Shown: piece after piece, positions 1 through 5,947 of the stretch | Layout of the letters: each line of letters starts with the position of its first letter | How positions within the stretch are numbered: the first letter of the stretch is position 1 | Assembly: GCA_905479515.1 (NCBI GenBank) | Contig: CAJQMX010000113.1 | Coordinates: 1-6,252 of the forward strand | DNA from: an uncultured Parasphingopyxis sp. | GTDB taxonomy: Bacteria; Pseudomonadota; Alphaproteobacteria; Sphingomonadales; Sphingomonadaceae | Reading direction: 5' to 3' | DNA: 6,252 bases | Notes under the pieces: generated by a model | Told to the model about the DNA's origin: nothing | What the model saw: the letters and a program-made list of their open reading frames with translations, nothing else | Database searches by the model: none | Translations under genes and position numbers: made by a program

Positions 1-1271
1 TCATGGGCAAGGCCATCGGCCAGCGTCATGGGCATGGCGGCGATCAGCCCGTGGAGCTGGAGAAAACGCTCGTCGGCCAAATCCCAACCGGCGGCCTTGT
101 AAATGGCTTTGATCGAGCGTTCATGAGCATCGCCGAGGCCAAGCGGCGAATAGCTGGTTACGCCATAAAAAAGTTGCACGAGGCGTTTCCCGGCCTGCAA
201 TTCTGCCTGGACATGGCTCCATTCGGAAGATTGCTGCGCCAGCTTGGGCAGAAACCGCGCGCTTTTGGATTGGCTGAGGCTGGTCGTGCGCATAAACTTG
301 AAACCGGCTTTTGCAGACGCGCCTTCGCGGTCGGGATAAACCAGACAAAGCATGGTTGCAGCCGGGCAGGGGAAGCGCAGCTTGTCTGTAAACATGTCAC
401 CGATTAGCCGCGCGCATTCCCACGGTGCCCACCGTTCGGGCATTTGCCGAACCCCAAAATGCCGGATGTCGAAGGCATCGGGATAAATAGCGCCGATCTC
501 GGGCGTCCCATCAGCGCTGCGCCCGATTTCCCGGAACCGTTCGGTGCGCAGGATCATCCGGTCGTCGTGGGCTTCGAGCTCAATATCCCGGCGGATGGCT
601 TGGCTGGCAATATCATCGAGCGGATTGTAAACGGTTCGGTCTTCTTGCGGCGCTGTGGTGGGGGAAGTCAGGTCATCAACGAGCGCGATGAGTTCCTGCG
701 GTTCCATTTCACCCGCATCAATGCCAAGAGACGTCAGTACGCCGACAAGCCCGTCGCGGCACTGCGCAAGTTCATTGTCATCAATGTTTGCGGTGTCTGG
801 AACGCCCAGCGAGATAACCAGATTATGGCAGCGGGCATGAAACGGCGCATGGGCAGACCCGCTTTCCCAGACCAGATCATAAAGCCGTTTTGATCTGTGG
901 CGCGCCATTGCCTCATAGACACCGCCCTGTGCGTAGCGCTTGGCAAACCATGGGGCGACTACCCGGCCAATGCGCGGGCTGGCAAAATGTAATATCTGCA
1001 GGCACGCGCCTTCGGGCATACCTTCGGAGAAAAACTGACCCAATATTTCACCGGTGCGTTCATCCGCGCCAATCAGCGGCGCGGCGGATAATATAAATCC
1101 TTTGGAGCGCGCGTTGCGATACAACCGCGGTCCTGAATCAAAAACCCGGTACGGCAGCCAATCTGACAGCATGTCGAGCGCGATGCTCGGTTTTGCTTGG
1201 TCAGCGGTCTGGGTATCACCAAACAGACCCGACAATAGTTTGGCGCGCGCGCCAGTTATGGAGAAGGTCAT
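1..1271 (-). CDS. traC: TraC, F-type T4SS ATPase (VirB4 family), N-terminal part; runs off the left edge
   Basis: TraC is the cytoplasmic or inner-membrane-associated ATPase that powers pilus assembly in F-type conjugation systems. The reading frame is open from an ATG at 1271 to position 1, giving 423 residues; F-family TraC is usually about 800-880 residues, so roughly half is present. The family signature YNPLDDIASQAIRRDI lies at residues 215-230, followed by ERFREIG (244-250) and the conserved stretch FDIRHFGVRQMPERWAPWE at 267-285. A second conserved block, with TTSLSQSKSARF near 329-340, lies further on. The Walker A and B motifs lie in the missing C-terminal half, so catalytic integrity cannot be judged. 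The start overlaps the traV stop as ATGA and is preceded by GAGGAGAAAGG, a good ribosome binding site. Assignment is firm from motifs and synteny. Confidence 0.95.
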   Translation of the reverse strand, partial: MTFSITGARAKLLSGLFGDTQTADQAKPSIALDMLSDWLPYRVFDSGPRLYRNARSKGFILSAAPLIGADERTGEILGQFFSEGMPEGACLQILHFASPRIGRVVAPWFAKRYAQGGVYEAMARHRSKRLYDLVWESGSAHAPFHARCHNLVISLGVPDTANIDDNELAQCRDGLVGVLTSLGIDAGEMEPQELIALVDDLTSPTTAPQEDRTVYNPLDDIASQAIRRDIELEAHDDRMILRTERFREIGRSADGTPEIGAIYPDAFDIRHFGVRQMPERWAPWECARLIGDMFTDKLRFPCPAATMLCLVYPDREGASAKAGFKFMRTTSLSQSKSARFLPKLAQQSSEWSHVQAELQAGKRLVQLFYGVTSYSPLGLGDAHERSIKAIYKAAGWDLADERFLQLHGLIAAMPMTLADGLAH

Positions 1272-2002
1272 TGTCCTTTCTCCTCGCTGGGCAATCTGTT
1301 GCTCTCGCGTATCTTGGCGGCTTCGATGGCCTCAATACTCGGAAGACCATCATTCGGGAATGCTTTCAAAACAAGGTGAGGGGTTCGACTTGCTGGGGGA
1401 GGGAGCCCATCGAACCCCTCGATTGCCGGTATGTTTGCACCGGCAATTGCCTCTCGCACGGTCAAGGGGTACGAACCACGCGAGGGCAAATTATAAGAAC
1501 TTTTGAGAAATGGGTCAGCGGCGTCCGTTGATTCTGACGGCGTTTCGCTGGCGTTATCGTCTGCGCTAAGAGGGTCGCCGGAATGGTCTTTGGATGCTAG
1601 CTTGGCTTGATCTGCTATATCGCGCGCCATTTGCCGAGCGATATTTGTTTCTTGCCCAGTCAATGTGGCAGCCCAGTCGGGAGTGCGCGCAACTACATGC
1701 ACGCTACGCGCTTCATGCAAATTGCCCGACGCATCGACAAATCCGGGAAAGACAATCTTGAGCACACGCTCGCCTGTCCGCGCAGTTTGCGCCGCCGATA
1801 TCAGGTTTCGCCTGCCACTTGGCTGAGTTTGCTCGAGCATTGGTGCATTCGCCGCCGCATCAATTTGCGATGTCGGCGCGCAGCTACCGCCCGGCGCCTT
1901 GCAATCAAAACTGCCGCTGATATTGCTGCCCAGACTAGCGCAAGACGATAGTGAGACGCATGAAAGCGCGAGCATCCCCAATGGAAAGTGCGCGCGCGTC
2001 AT
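1268..2002 (-). CDS. traV: TraV, outer-membrane lipoprotein of the T4SS core complex
   Basis: TraV is the VirB7-like lipoprotein that anchors the TraK-TraB channel to the outer membrane. The 244-residue product starts with a lipoprotein signal peptide: hydrophobic residues 7-17, then lipobox L18-S19-S20-C21. Alanine at +2 is compatible with outer-membrane sorting. The family's cysteine motif follows in the mature chain at C34 and C41 (SFDCKAPGGSCAPTS). The rest is low in hydrophobicity and rich in Ala, Ser and Asp, as expected for a largely extended protein. The length is somewhat above that of F TraV (about 170 residues). The ATG overlaps the dsbC stop (ATGA), with AAAGGTG just upstream as binding site; the TGA overlaps the traC start. 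Two perfect inverted repeats lie in the 3' part of the gene (1378-1447). Identification rests on lipobox, cysteine pair and position between traB and traC. Confidence 0.9.
   Translation of the reverse strand: MTRAHFPLGMLALSCVSLSSCASLGSNISGSFDCKAPGGSCAPTSQIDAAANAPMLEQTQPSGRRNLISAAQTARTGERVLKIVFPGFVDASGNLHEARSVHVVARTPDWAATLTGQETNIARQMARDIADQAKLASKDHSGDPLSADDNASETPSESTDAADPFLKSSYNLPSRGSYPLTVREAIAGANIPAIEGFDGLPPPASRTPHLVLKAFPNDGLPSIEAIEAAKIRESNRLPSEEKGQ
1378..1420 (-). repeat. Perfect inverted repeat, 11-bp arms, 21-nt spacer, inside traV
   Basis: Minus strand: GAGGGGTTCGA, a 21-nt spacer, then TCGAACCCCTC, with all 11 pairs perfect. The spacer can add a small inner stem (TGGG with CCCA). The transcript continues ACCUUGUUUUG, a short broken U-run. 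It is followed by about 100 nt of traV and then traC. It may be an attenuator, an RNA-processing site or simply coding sequence; the structure is visible, the role is not. Confidence 0.7.
1422..1447 (-). repeat. Perfect inverted repeat, 9-bp arms, 8-nt loop, inside traV
   Basis: Minus strand: ATTGCCGGT, 8-nt spacer GCAAACAT, then ACCGGCAAT. The arms are exactly complementary, so the traV mRNA can form a hairpin here. It codes for part of IAGANIPAI. It sits one nucleotide before a second, longer inverted repeat. Confidence 0.75.
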
Positions 2003-2874
2003 TTTGCACCTTTTGGATTGGAGCTCAGGAAGGCGCGGATTTCGGCTGCGCCGCGATATCCTTCGAGCACCGCGCCGTCACTTGCGCGCACCATGACCGG
2101 CGTTCCGGAAAAACCGTGGCTGCGTGCAAAGGCCTCATTGGCATCAAGACCTGAGGTGTTGCACGACTTTTGTTTCTTCGGTGTTTCGCCGGAATAGGCC
2201 TGGTGCAGCGCTTTTGCAGGATCCCGCGAACAAATTACCGTTTCAGCCAGCTTCCTGCTTTTTTCGCCAAAGATGGATATCGGCCGCTCTTCAACGCGCA
2301 TGCGCGCCTTTTTGAGCTCCGCGGTCAGCCGCTTGCAATAGCTGCAATTGAAATCGGAAAAGACTATGAGCTTGGGCCCGGATTTGGATCCCCACTGGAT
2401 TGCCCCCGATGGTACCAGGTCCGCGACGGGAACTTTGGAAGCAAGTTTACCCGCGGGCTGCTTTGCGGCATTCTGCTTGCCGGCATTTGCGCCCGCTGTT
2501 CCTGCGACAAGCAGCTGCGGATTAAGCTCCAACAGCTTGGCCGCCGTCAGGTCCGCCCGGCTTTCCATATCGTATAGACGCCCGACAAATAGATAACGCG
2601 CGCGTTCATCAATATAGAATAATGTCTTTTCCGATACGACCTCGCACAGACCGCCAAACCCCTTGCAGGTGAGGCTGGTAATGGGTGTTTTCGGGAGACG
2701 TAGCTCAATTGCGGTGCGCACATCCTCGAGCACGGCTGCGGCATTGGCTGGAACCGAGATGAAGCTGGCCACGACAAGGCCTGTGACGACCCCGCCGCTG
2801 GCGACAGCAAGCGCAATGGCGGCCGCCCGTGACTTGAAGGTCCGACCCTCGGTTTTGAAATTAGAAAAATTCAC
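1999..2874 (-). CDS. dsbC: DsbC-type periplasmic thiol-disulfide isomerase of the transfer operon
   Basis: This is a thioredoxin-fold disulfide isomerase predicted to act in the periplasm on T4SS components. Residues 16-45 form a long signal sequence or anchor ending VPANA, with a plausible cleavage after A45. An N-terminal DsbC/G-like domain follows (about 47-122), with LTCKGFGGLCEVV carrying C70 and C77. A low-complexity Ala/Lys/Gly linker lies at about 124-148. The catalytic domain has FSDFNCSYCKRL, active site C177-S-Y-C180, and the cis-proline loop GTPV (T258-P259). C215 and C238 match the structural disulfide of DsbC proteins. Translation starts at GTG (2874-2872): an in-frame TGA lies three codons upstream, the next in-frame ATG is about 100 codons in, and TAAGGAG stands 9 nt before the GTG. 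It overlaps traB by GTGA and traV by ATGA. A conjugation-operon DsbC is known in several F-like and SXT-like systems. Confidence 0.93.
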   Translation of the reverse strand: MNFSNFKTEGRTFKSRAAAIALAVASGGVVTGLVVASFISVPANAAAVLEDVRTAIELRLPKTPITSLTCKGFGGLCEVVSEKTLFYIDERARYLFVGRLYDMESRADLTAAKLLELNPQLLVAGTAGANAGKQNAAKQPAGKLASKVPVADLVPSGAIQWGSKSGPKLIVFSDFNCSYCKRLTAELKKARMRVEERPISIFGEKSRKLAETVICSRDPAKALHQAYSGETPKKQKSCNTSGLDANEAFARSHGFSGTPVMVRASDGAVLEGYRGAAEIRAFLSSNPKGAK

Positions 2875-4190
2875 TTTTTTTCACTCCTTACATGGACGCC
2901 GTCGAGAAAGACGATCTCGACATCGATGCCAGTCGGCATCTCGACGACAGGTTGATATTGTTCGGCTCGTTCGATGAGATATTTGGAAACGGTATCGGCG
3001 GCATCTCCTGCGCCCTGGCCAAGGCCGCCGGTCAATATGTCGGCGCCCGAGAGGCTATCGCGTTTCCCGTCCGTGCCAATCTGACCGGAAAAAATGCCGT
3101 TGGCATTGGCTGAAAAGCCGCGCCCGAACCCGCCGACAATCCCGGCAAGCAGCGCTTGGCTGATAAGACTGCCTTCGCGGCTGACAACGCGTCCGCGCAC
3201 GCCGGATTTACCGGCAAAGCTGATAAATCCTTTGACCTCGCTGACGGCGACACGCCCGCCGGGCTGATCGCAGGTCATACGCGCAAGCTTCACATAGACT
3301 TTCTCCGATGAGAGGTCGCCGCGCGCCGCGCCGTTGACAATGCAACCGGTGATATTTGTCGTAAGCAATTTGCCGTTTTTGACCACCGAACGGGCAGGGC
3401 CAGTAATACGCAATACCACCGGAAGCGGATCGCTCTGACTGGCAACCCCGACCGAGGCATCAACGCCAACAATGACTTTTGCCGGTGCATAGCTGTTGGG
3501 CGGCAAATATTCCGGGCTGTCTTCAACCAGGAGCGGTGATATTTCCGATGTGCGTTTCTTCGGTGATTTCGATCCCTGCCCTGCGCTGCCGAAGTTGAGA
3601 ATTCTTACTGCGCCGGATGGAGAACCATCGGGTGAAATTTCTGTGCCATTTGGTGAGCCAAGCGACGCAGATTGACGGTTAAAATCTCCGCCTTGCGGAC
3701 CATAGGCCGGTGGGATTGCCGGCGGCGGTGTCGCGGCTTTCTCTTCGAGCTGTGATTTGAGTCCCGCGTTTTCCGCTGAAATCGCATCGATGGCGGCTTG
3801 CCCATTGGTTCGCATTTCGCTGTTTTCAAGCCGAAGAGCTTCGATTTGGTCTTCAATTTTGTCAGTTGGGAGCTGTGATTCTTTAAGCGCCTTTTGATCT
3901 TGCGTGAGTTTATTAAGTCGGTTTTCATAAGCCGCGACAAACTCGCGCTGGGAGAGATTGCGGTTAACCAGACTGCCAGCGTCAATTGTAACTATGCCGT
4001 TATCGTCTTGAGCTGCATCATCACCGTCACCGGCAAATAGAAACCAGGCGCCTGCGATAAGCGCGAGACTGCCAATACCGGCAAGCAGCAAATTTTGCCG
4101 CCGCGCGATCTGTTTGTTGAGACCAGCGCGCGCTTTACCTTGCTCTGCATCCGCATCTTTAACGGGTGCTATAGTTTTGCTCTCGCTCAT
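2871..4190 (-). CDS. traB: TraB, VirB10-like envelope-spanning channel protein
   Basis: TraB spans the envelope, rooted in the inner membrane and reaching the outer-membrane pore formed with TraK and TraV. The 439-residue product has a cytoplasmic N-terminus with many charged residues (1-33) and one transmembrane helix (about 34-53). An acidic stretch and a predicted coiled coil rich in Glu, Lys and Gln follow (about 80-152). A short proline-rich segment lies at 155-163 and a flexible Gly/Ser/Pro linker runs to about 215. The C-terminal TrbI/VirB10-type domain carries YLPPNSYAPAKVIVGVDA (228-245), a cysteine pair C283/C307, and GKSGVRGRVVSREG (327-340). A glycine-rich region (about 350-395), likely the antenna, precedes the closing block TGIDVEIVFLDGVHV (420-434). 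The ATG overlaps the traK stop (ATGA) with GGGGGA upstream. The last codons GAA AAA AAG create a slippery heptamer next to the stop. Confidence 0.95.
   Translation of the reverse strand: MSESKTIAPVKDADAEQGKARAGLNKQIARRQNLLLAGIGSLALIAGAWFLFAGDGDDAAQDDNGIVTIDAGSLVNRNLSQREFVAAYENRLNKLTQDQKALKESQLPTDKIEDQIEALRLENSEMRTNGQAAIDAISAENAGLKSQLEEKAATPPPAIPPAYGPQGGDFNRQSASLGSPNGTEISPDGSPSGAVRILNFGSAGQGSKSPKKRTSEISPLLVEDSPEYLPPNSYAPAKVIVGVDASVGVASQSDPLPVVLRITGPARSVVKNGKLLTTNITGCIVNGAARGDLSSEKVYVKLARMTCDQPGGRVAVSEVKGFISFAGKSGVRGRVVSREGSLISQALLAGIVGGFGRGFSANANGIFSGQIGTDGKRDSLSGADILTGGLGQGAGDAADTVSKYLIERAEQYQPVVEMPTGIDVEIVFLDGVHVRSEKK
2874..2880 (-). other. Candidate -1 slippery heptamer A AAA AAG at the traB/dsbC junction
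   Basis: The last traB codons are GAA AAA AAG TGA. In the traB frame this contains A AAA AAG in the exact register of the known bacterial -1 slippery heptamer (as in E. coli dnaX). A shift there would read next the GTG that starts dsbC, with no stop in between. TAAGGAG lies 3 nt upstream of the heptamer, closer than the roughly 10 nt known to stimulate -1 shifting. I see no strong hairpin immediately downstream. The motif is visible; function is inference, and an A-rich spacer of the dsbC binding site is the simpler explanation. Confidence 0.35.
2884..2890 (-). promoter_or_regulatory. Ribosome binding site of dsbC, inside the end of traB
   Basis: TAAGGAG on the minus strand stands 9 nt before the GTG start of dsbC, and the spacer ends in a run of seven A. 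It supports GTG at 2874 as the start, since an in-frame TGA is only three codons upstream and no ATG is near. Confidence 0.8.
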
Positions 4191-5011
4191 TGGTCGGTCC
4201 CCCGCGTCGCGGTGACAACAAAGGCCGATGTGCTTGTTCCGGCTTTCAGTGTGTTTTGGGCAAAGGAAATTGCGCGCGCGGATTTGGGTGCGAGCTCTTC
4301 TTCATTGAGCTCGACTGCGGTTTTACCGCGATTGGTGAGAATGAATTGCTGCGCGTTGTAATTGGCGCCGCGATATTCTGCGATGAGCTGGACTTCGATG
4401 GATCCGGTTCGGACCGGGCGCATCATACGCTGGTGCACGCTAAAACCGGGAGGCGCTGCTCCCTCCGCCACCGCTTTGACCAAAGCGATGATGGTCTGCT
4501 CTTCGCTTCTCTCGTTTTCCCACGCTTTTGCCGCCGGTTTTGCAAGGGCGGGATTGGTTATAAAAAGTTGATGCGCTTCAACCGCTGCCGTGCGGCAGGC
4601 AAATTTATAGACAAAACCCTGTTTGCTGGTGGCGAAGAAACTAACGCTGTCGCTGGCGAAGCTGGGCGGCACGGAAATATAGATATCACCGCGCACCGGC
4701 TCGTGCGTTACCCCGAAATCATTATAGGGATAGCCCGAGGCGATTTTTGAAACGCTGGAAAATTCGTCGCCAACCAAAGCAATACGGGTCAGCTCATCGC
4801 GCGATAATGTGCAGTCAATCTTCGCATTGTCGGCCGCCTCGACAAACTGGTCCGCCAAAGCAGGTGATGCGCTTAACGAAAGGGCGGCAATAAGTAATGC
4901 CGCACCAAGAGTTTTAAAACCGGTATCGGGAAGCCGCGTAACACCCACGCTGATGCTCGCCATGCCGCTGCCCAGCAGACAGGCGGGCAGGGATGTTAAT
5001 ATGCTGCTCAT
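4187..5011 (-). CDS. traK: TraK, secretin-like (VirB9-type) core complex protein
   Basis: TraK is the periplasmic/outer-membrane ring protein that pairs with TraV and TraB. The 274-residue product contains a signal peptide whose hydrophobic core is residues 35-48, with the cleavage motif ALA-D at 53/54. The mature part shows the family block DCTLSRDELTRIALVGDEF (66-84) and GDIYISVPPSFASD (108-121), followed by a beta-rich segment ending FACRT. The two mature cysteines are C67 and C139. The C-terminal half has EVQLIAEYRGANYNAQQFIL, a beta-rich TraB/TraV-binding type segment. I kept the first ATG (5011) because it overlaps the traE stop as ATGA and has AAAAGGA upstream. This gives an unusually long region (about 34 residues) before the hydrophobic core. 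An alternative ATG at residue 17 (4963) would give a more ordinary signal peptide but has no clear binding site. Confidence 0.92.
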   Translation of the reverse strand: MSSILTSLPACLLGSGMASISVGVTRLPDTGFKTLGAALLIAALSLSASPALADQFVEAADNAKIDCTLSRDELTRIALVGDEFSSVSKIASGYPYNDFGVTHEPVRGDIYISVPPSFASDSVSFFATSKQGFVYKFACRTAAVEAHQLFITNPALAKPAAKAWENERSEEQTIIALVKAVAEGAAPPGFSVHQRMMRPVRTGSIEVQLIAEYRGANYNAQQFILTNRGKTAVELNEEELAPKSARAISFAQNTLKAGTSTSAFVVTATRGTDQ

Positions 5012-5607
5012 GACGAGGCATCCTTTTCAATTGATTTTTGCTGAATCTGTTGTTCGCGCTCGGTTGGGACCTGGGCAAAGCCGGTCAATGCAAGCCGAAG
5101 ACCGGAGTAGGTCCAGCTGAATTCAAATTTACGCTCTTCGCTGGCAATTACCTGCGCGCCCACAAAGGTTTTGAGCGTTCCGGTTACCTCAGACTTGAGT
5201 TCTTTCGGATCGATGACAAGCGAACGGATGACAAAGGCCTGGGCAATATCGGAGCCGCGTTGTTCGGAAACGATTTTGACCAATTCTGATTTGAGACGGC
5301 CATGGGCACTGGGATCGGCTAGCTTGAGAATCTGCCCCATCCAGTAATCAAGCCCTTCAGGGCTGCGGTTGAGCAGCATGAGAGCGGTATCGCGGGTGAC
5401 GAACTCCAAATATTCATGGGCAACGCCTGCGCTTGACAGGGTGAGCGATTGTCCGGTCACCGGCACCAGCACGATTTCACGCGACTGCGTTGATCCAGCT
5501 GCAATGGCCGCCAGGCTCGTCACTGCTAGCCCCGCAGCTAGGAGGGCCAGCCAGTTGCGTTGCCGCAGCAGGCGCTGCGCTGACTGATGTGCAATATGTG
5601 CTTCCAT
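5008..5607 (-). CDS. traE: TraE, VirB8-like inner-membrane T4SS protein
   Basis: TraE is a bitopic inner-membrane protein of the pilus assembly machine, structurally related to VirB8. The start chosen is the ATG at 5607, giving 199 residues, close to the usual length for the family (about 190). The frame stays open further upstream, but that region overlaps traL, and AAGGAGGG (5612-5619) sits just before this ATG. The protein has a short basic N-terminus (RLLRQRNW), a single transmembrane helix (about 19-38), and a periplasmic domain. That domain carries HEYLEFVTRDTALMLLNRSPEG (64-85, split here only for description: Y66 to G85), the YW pair at 88-89, and VTGTLKTFVG (141-150). The C-terminal tail is polar, rich in Gln, Glu and Lys. 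It begins 11 nt after the traL stop, and its own stop overlaps the traK start. Confidence 0.93.
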   Translation of the reverse strand: MEAHIAHQSAQRLLRQRNWLALLAAGLAVTSLAAIAAGSTQSREIVLVPVTGQSLTLSSAGVAHEYLEFVTRDTALMLLNRSPEGLDYWMGQILKLADPSAHGRLKSELVKIVSEQRGSDIAQAFVIRSLVIDPKELKSEVTGTLKTFVGAQVIASEERKFEFSWTYSGLRLALTGFAQVPTEREQQIQQKSIEKDASS

Positions 5608-5611
5608 CTTG

Positions 5612-5619
5612 CCCTCCTT
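5612..5619 (-). promoter_or_regulatory. Ribosome binding site that decides the traE start
   Basis: AAGGAGGG on the minus strand begins inside the traL stop codon (TGAAGGAGGG) and lies 4 nt before the ATG at 5607. It supports the 199-residue TraE over the longer open frame that reaches back into traL. The same octamer precedes traL. Confidence 0.85.
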
Positions 5620-5906
5620 CAACCGGCCAAAAGTCGGCAGTGGGAGGGCGGCGTGGCTTTCAATCCCAGAAACGATCCGGGTAGATACCAATAGACAGCA
5701 TGGAGGAGCTGCGCGCTCGCACCGCCGGATTTTGCTTTTCGAAGAGCGAACCAGGCAATAAATGCTAAGGCGATTCCAATAAAAATATGCTGCGCTAATA
5801 TGCCCCAGGCGAACGGAATGATCAGACCGAGAAACTCGTCGATCGTCCAAAATCCGATGAGTTCGGGATCATCAAGCCGCCGGGGTAAAAGATATCTGTC
5901 AGCCAT
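5619..5906 (-). CDS. traL: TraL, VirB3-like small inner-membrane T4SS protein
   Basis: TraL is a small inner-membrane protein needed for pilus assembly and is the F-type counterpart of VirB3. The product is 95 residues, against about 91 in F. It shows the family's N-terminal pattern: LPRRLDDPE (7-15), then W20 and IDEF (22-25). Next comes a long hydrophobic stretch (about 26-55) that can form a tight helical hairpin or two short helices. A basic turn RKAKSGG (56-62) and HAVYWYLP (69-76), the conserved YW region, follow. The C-terminus (TPPSHCRLLAG) is short and variable. AAGGAGGG at 5914-5921, seven nt before the ATG, supports the start. The gene lies 29 nt downstream of the pilin gene and 11 nt before traE. 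Confidence 0.93.
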   Translation of the reverse strand: MADRYLLPRRLDDPELIGFWTIDEFLGLIIPFAWGILAQHIFIGIALAFIAWFALRKAKSGGASAQLLHAVYWYLPGSFLGLKATPPSHCRLLAG

Positions 5907-5913
5907 GATGCCG

Positions 5914-5921
5914 CCCTCCTT
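5914..5921 (-). promoter_or_regulatory. Ribosome binding site of traL
   Basis: On the minus strand the sequence AAGGAGGG ends 7 nt before the traL ATG. It is a near-perfect anti-16S match in the only sizeable gap of the window, fixing the traL start. Confidence 0.85.
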
Positions 5922-5928
5922 GCCGATC

Positions 5929-5947
5929 GCAGTCGTTAAATGACTGC
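5929..5947 (-). other. Small hairpin over the traA stop codon
   Basis: Minus strand GCAGTC, loop ATTTAAC, GACTGC: a perfect 6-bp stem with a 7-nt loop that contains the traA TAA. No U-tract follows, so it is not a standard terminator. A role in protecting the pilin mRNA 3' end or reducing read-through is possible but unproven. Confidence 0.4.

Noticed and set aside
3..407. Open reading frame of 134 codons on the plus strand
   Set aside because: It lies antisense to traC, whose motifs are unmistakable; no recognisable domain, and it is best read as a shadow frame.
501..526. Inverted repeat CGGGCG/CGCCCG in traC
   Set aside because: Six-bp arms with a 14-nt spacer in GC-rich coding DNA; within chance expectation.
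444..893. Open reading frame of 149 codons on the plus strand
   Set aside because: Also antisense to traC, with no signal peptide, motif or convincing ribosome binding site.
1242..1253. Self-complementary 12-mer GGCGCGCGCGCC at traC codons 7-10
   Set aside because: It can fold only into a 4-bp stem with a 4-nt loop, and alternating CG runs recur in this GC-rich coding DNA; likely codon-driven.
4291..4313. Inverted repeat CGAGCTC, 9-nt loop, GAGCTCG in traK
   Set aside because: Seven-bp arms of this kind are expected several times by chance in a window of this size; no U-tract or junction nearby.
4404..4417. Short hairpin CCGGT-TCGG-ACCGG in traK
   Set aside because: Five-bp stem inside coding sequence; too short to mean anything alone.
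5608..5850. Longer upstream start for traE giving 280 residues
   Set aside because: The added 81 residues overlap traL in another frame, and the internal ATG at 5607 has an excellent binding site and family-typical length.
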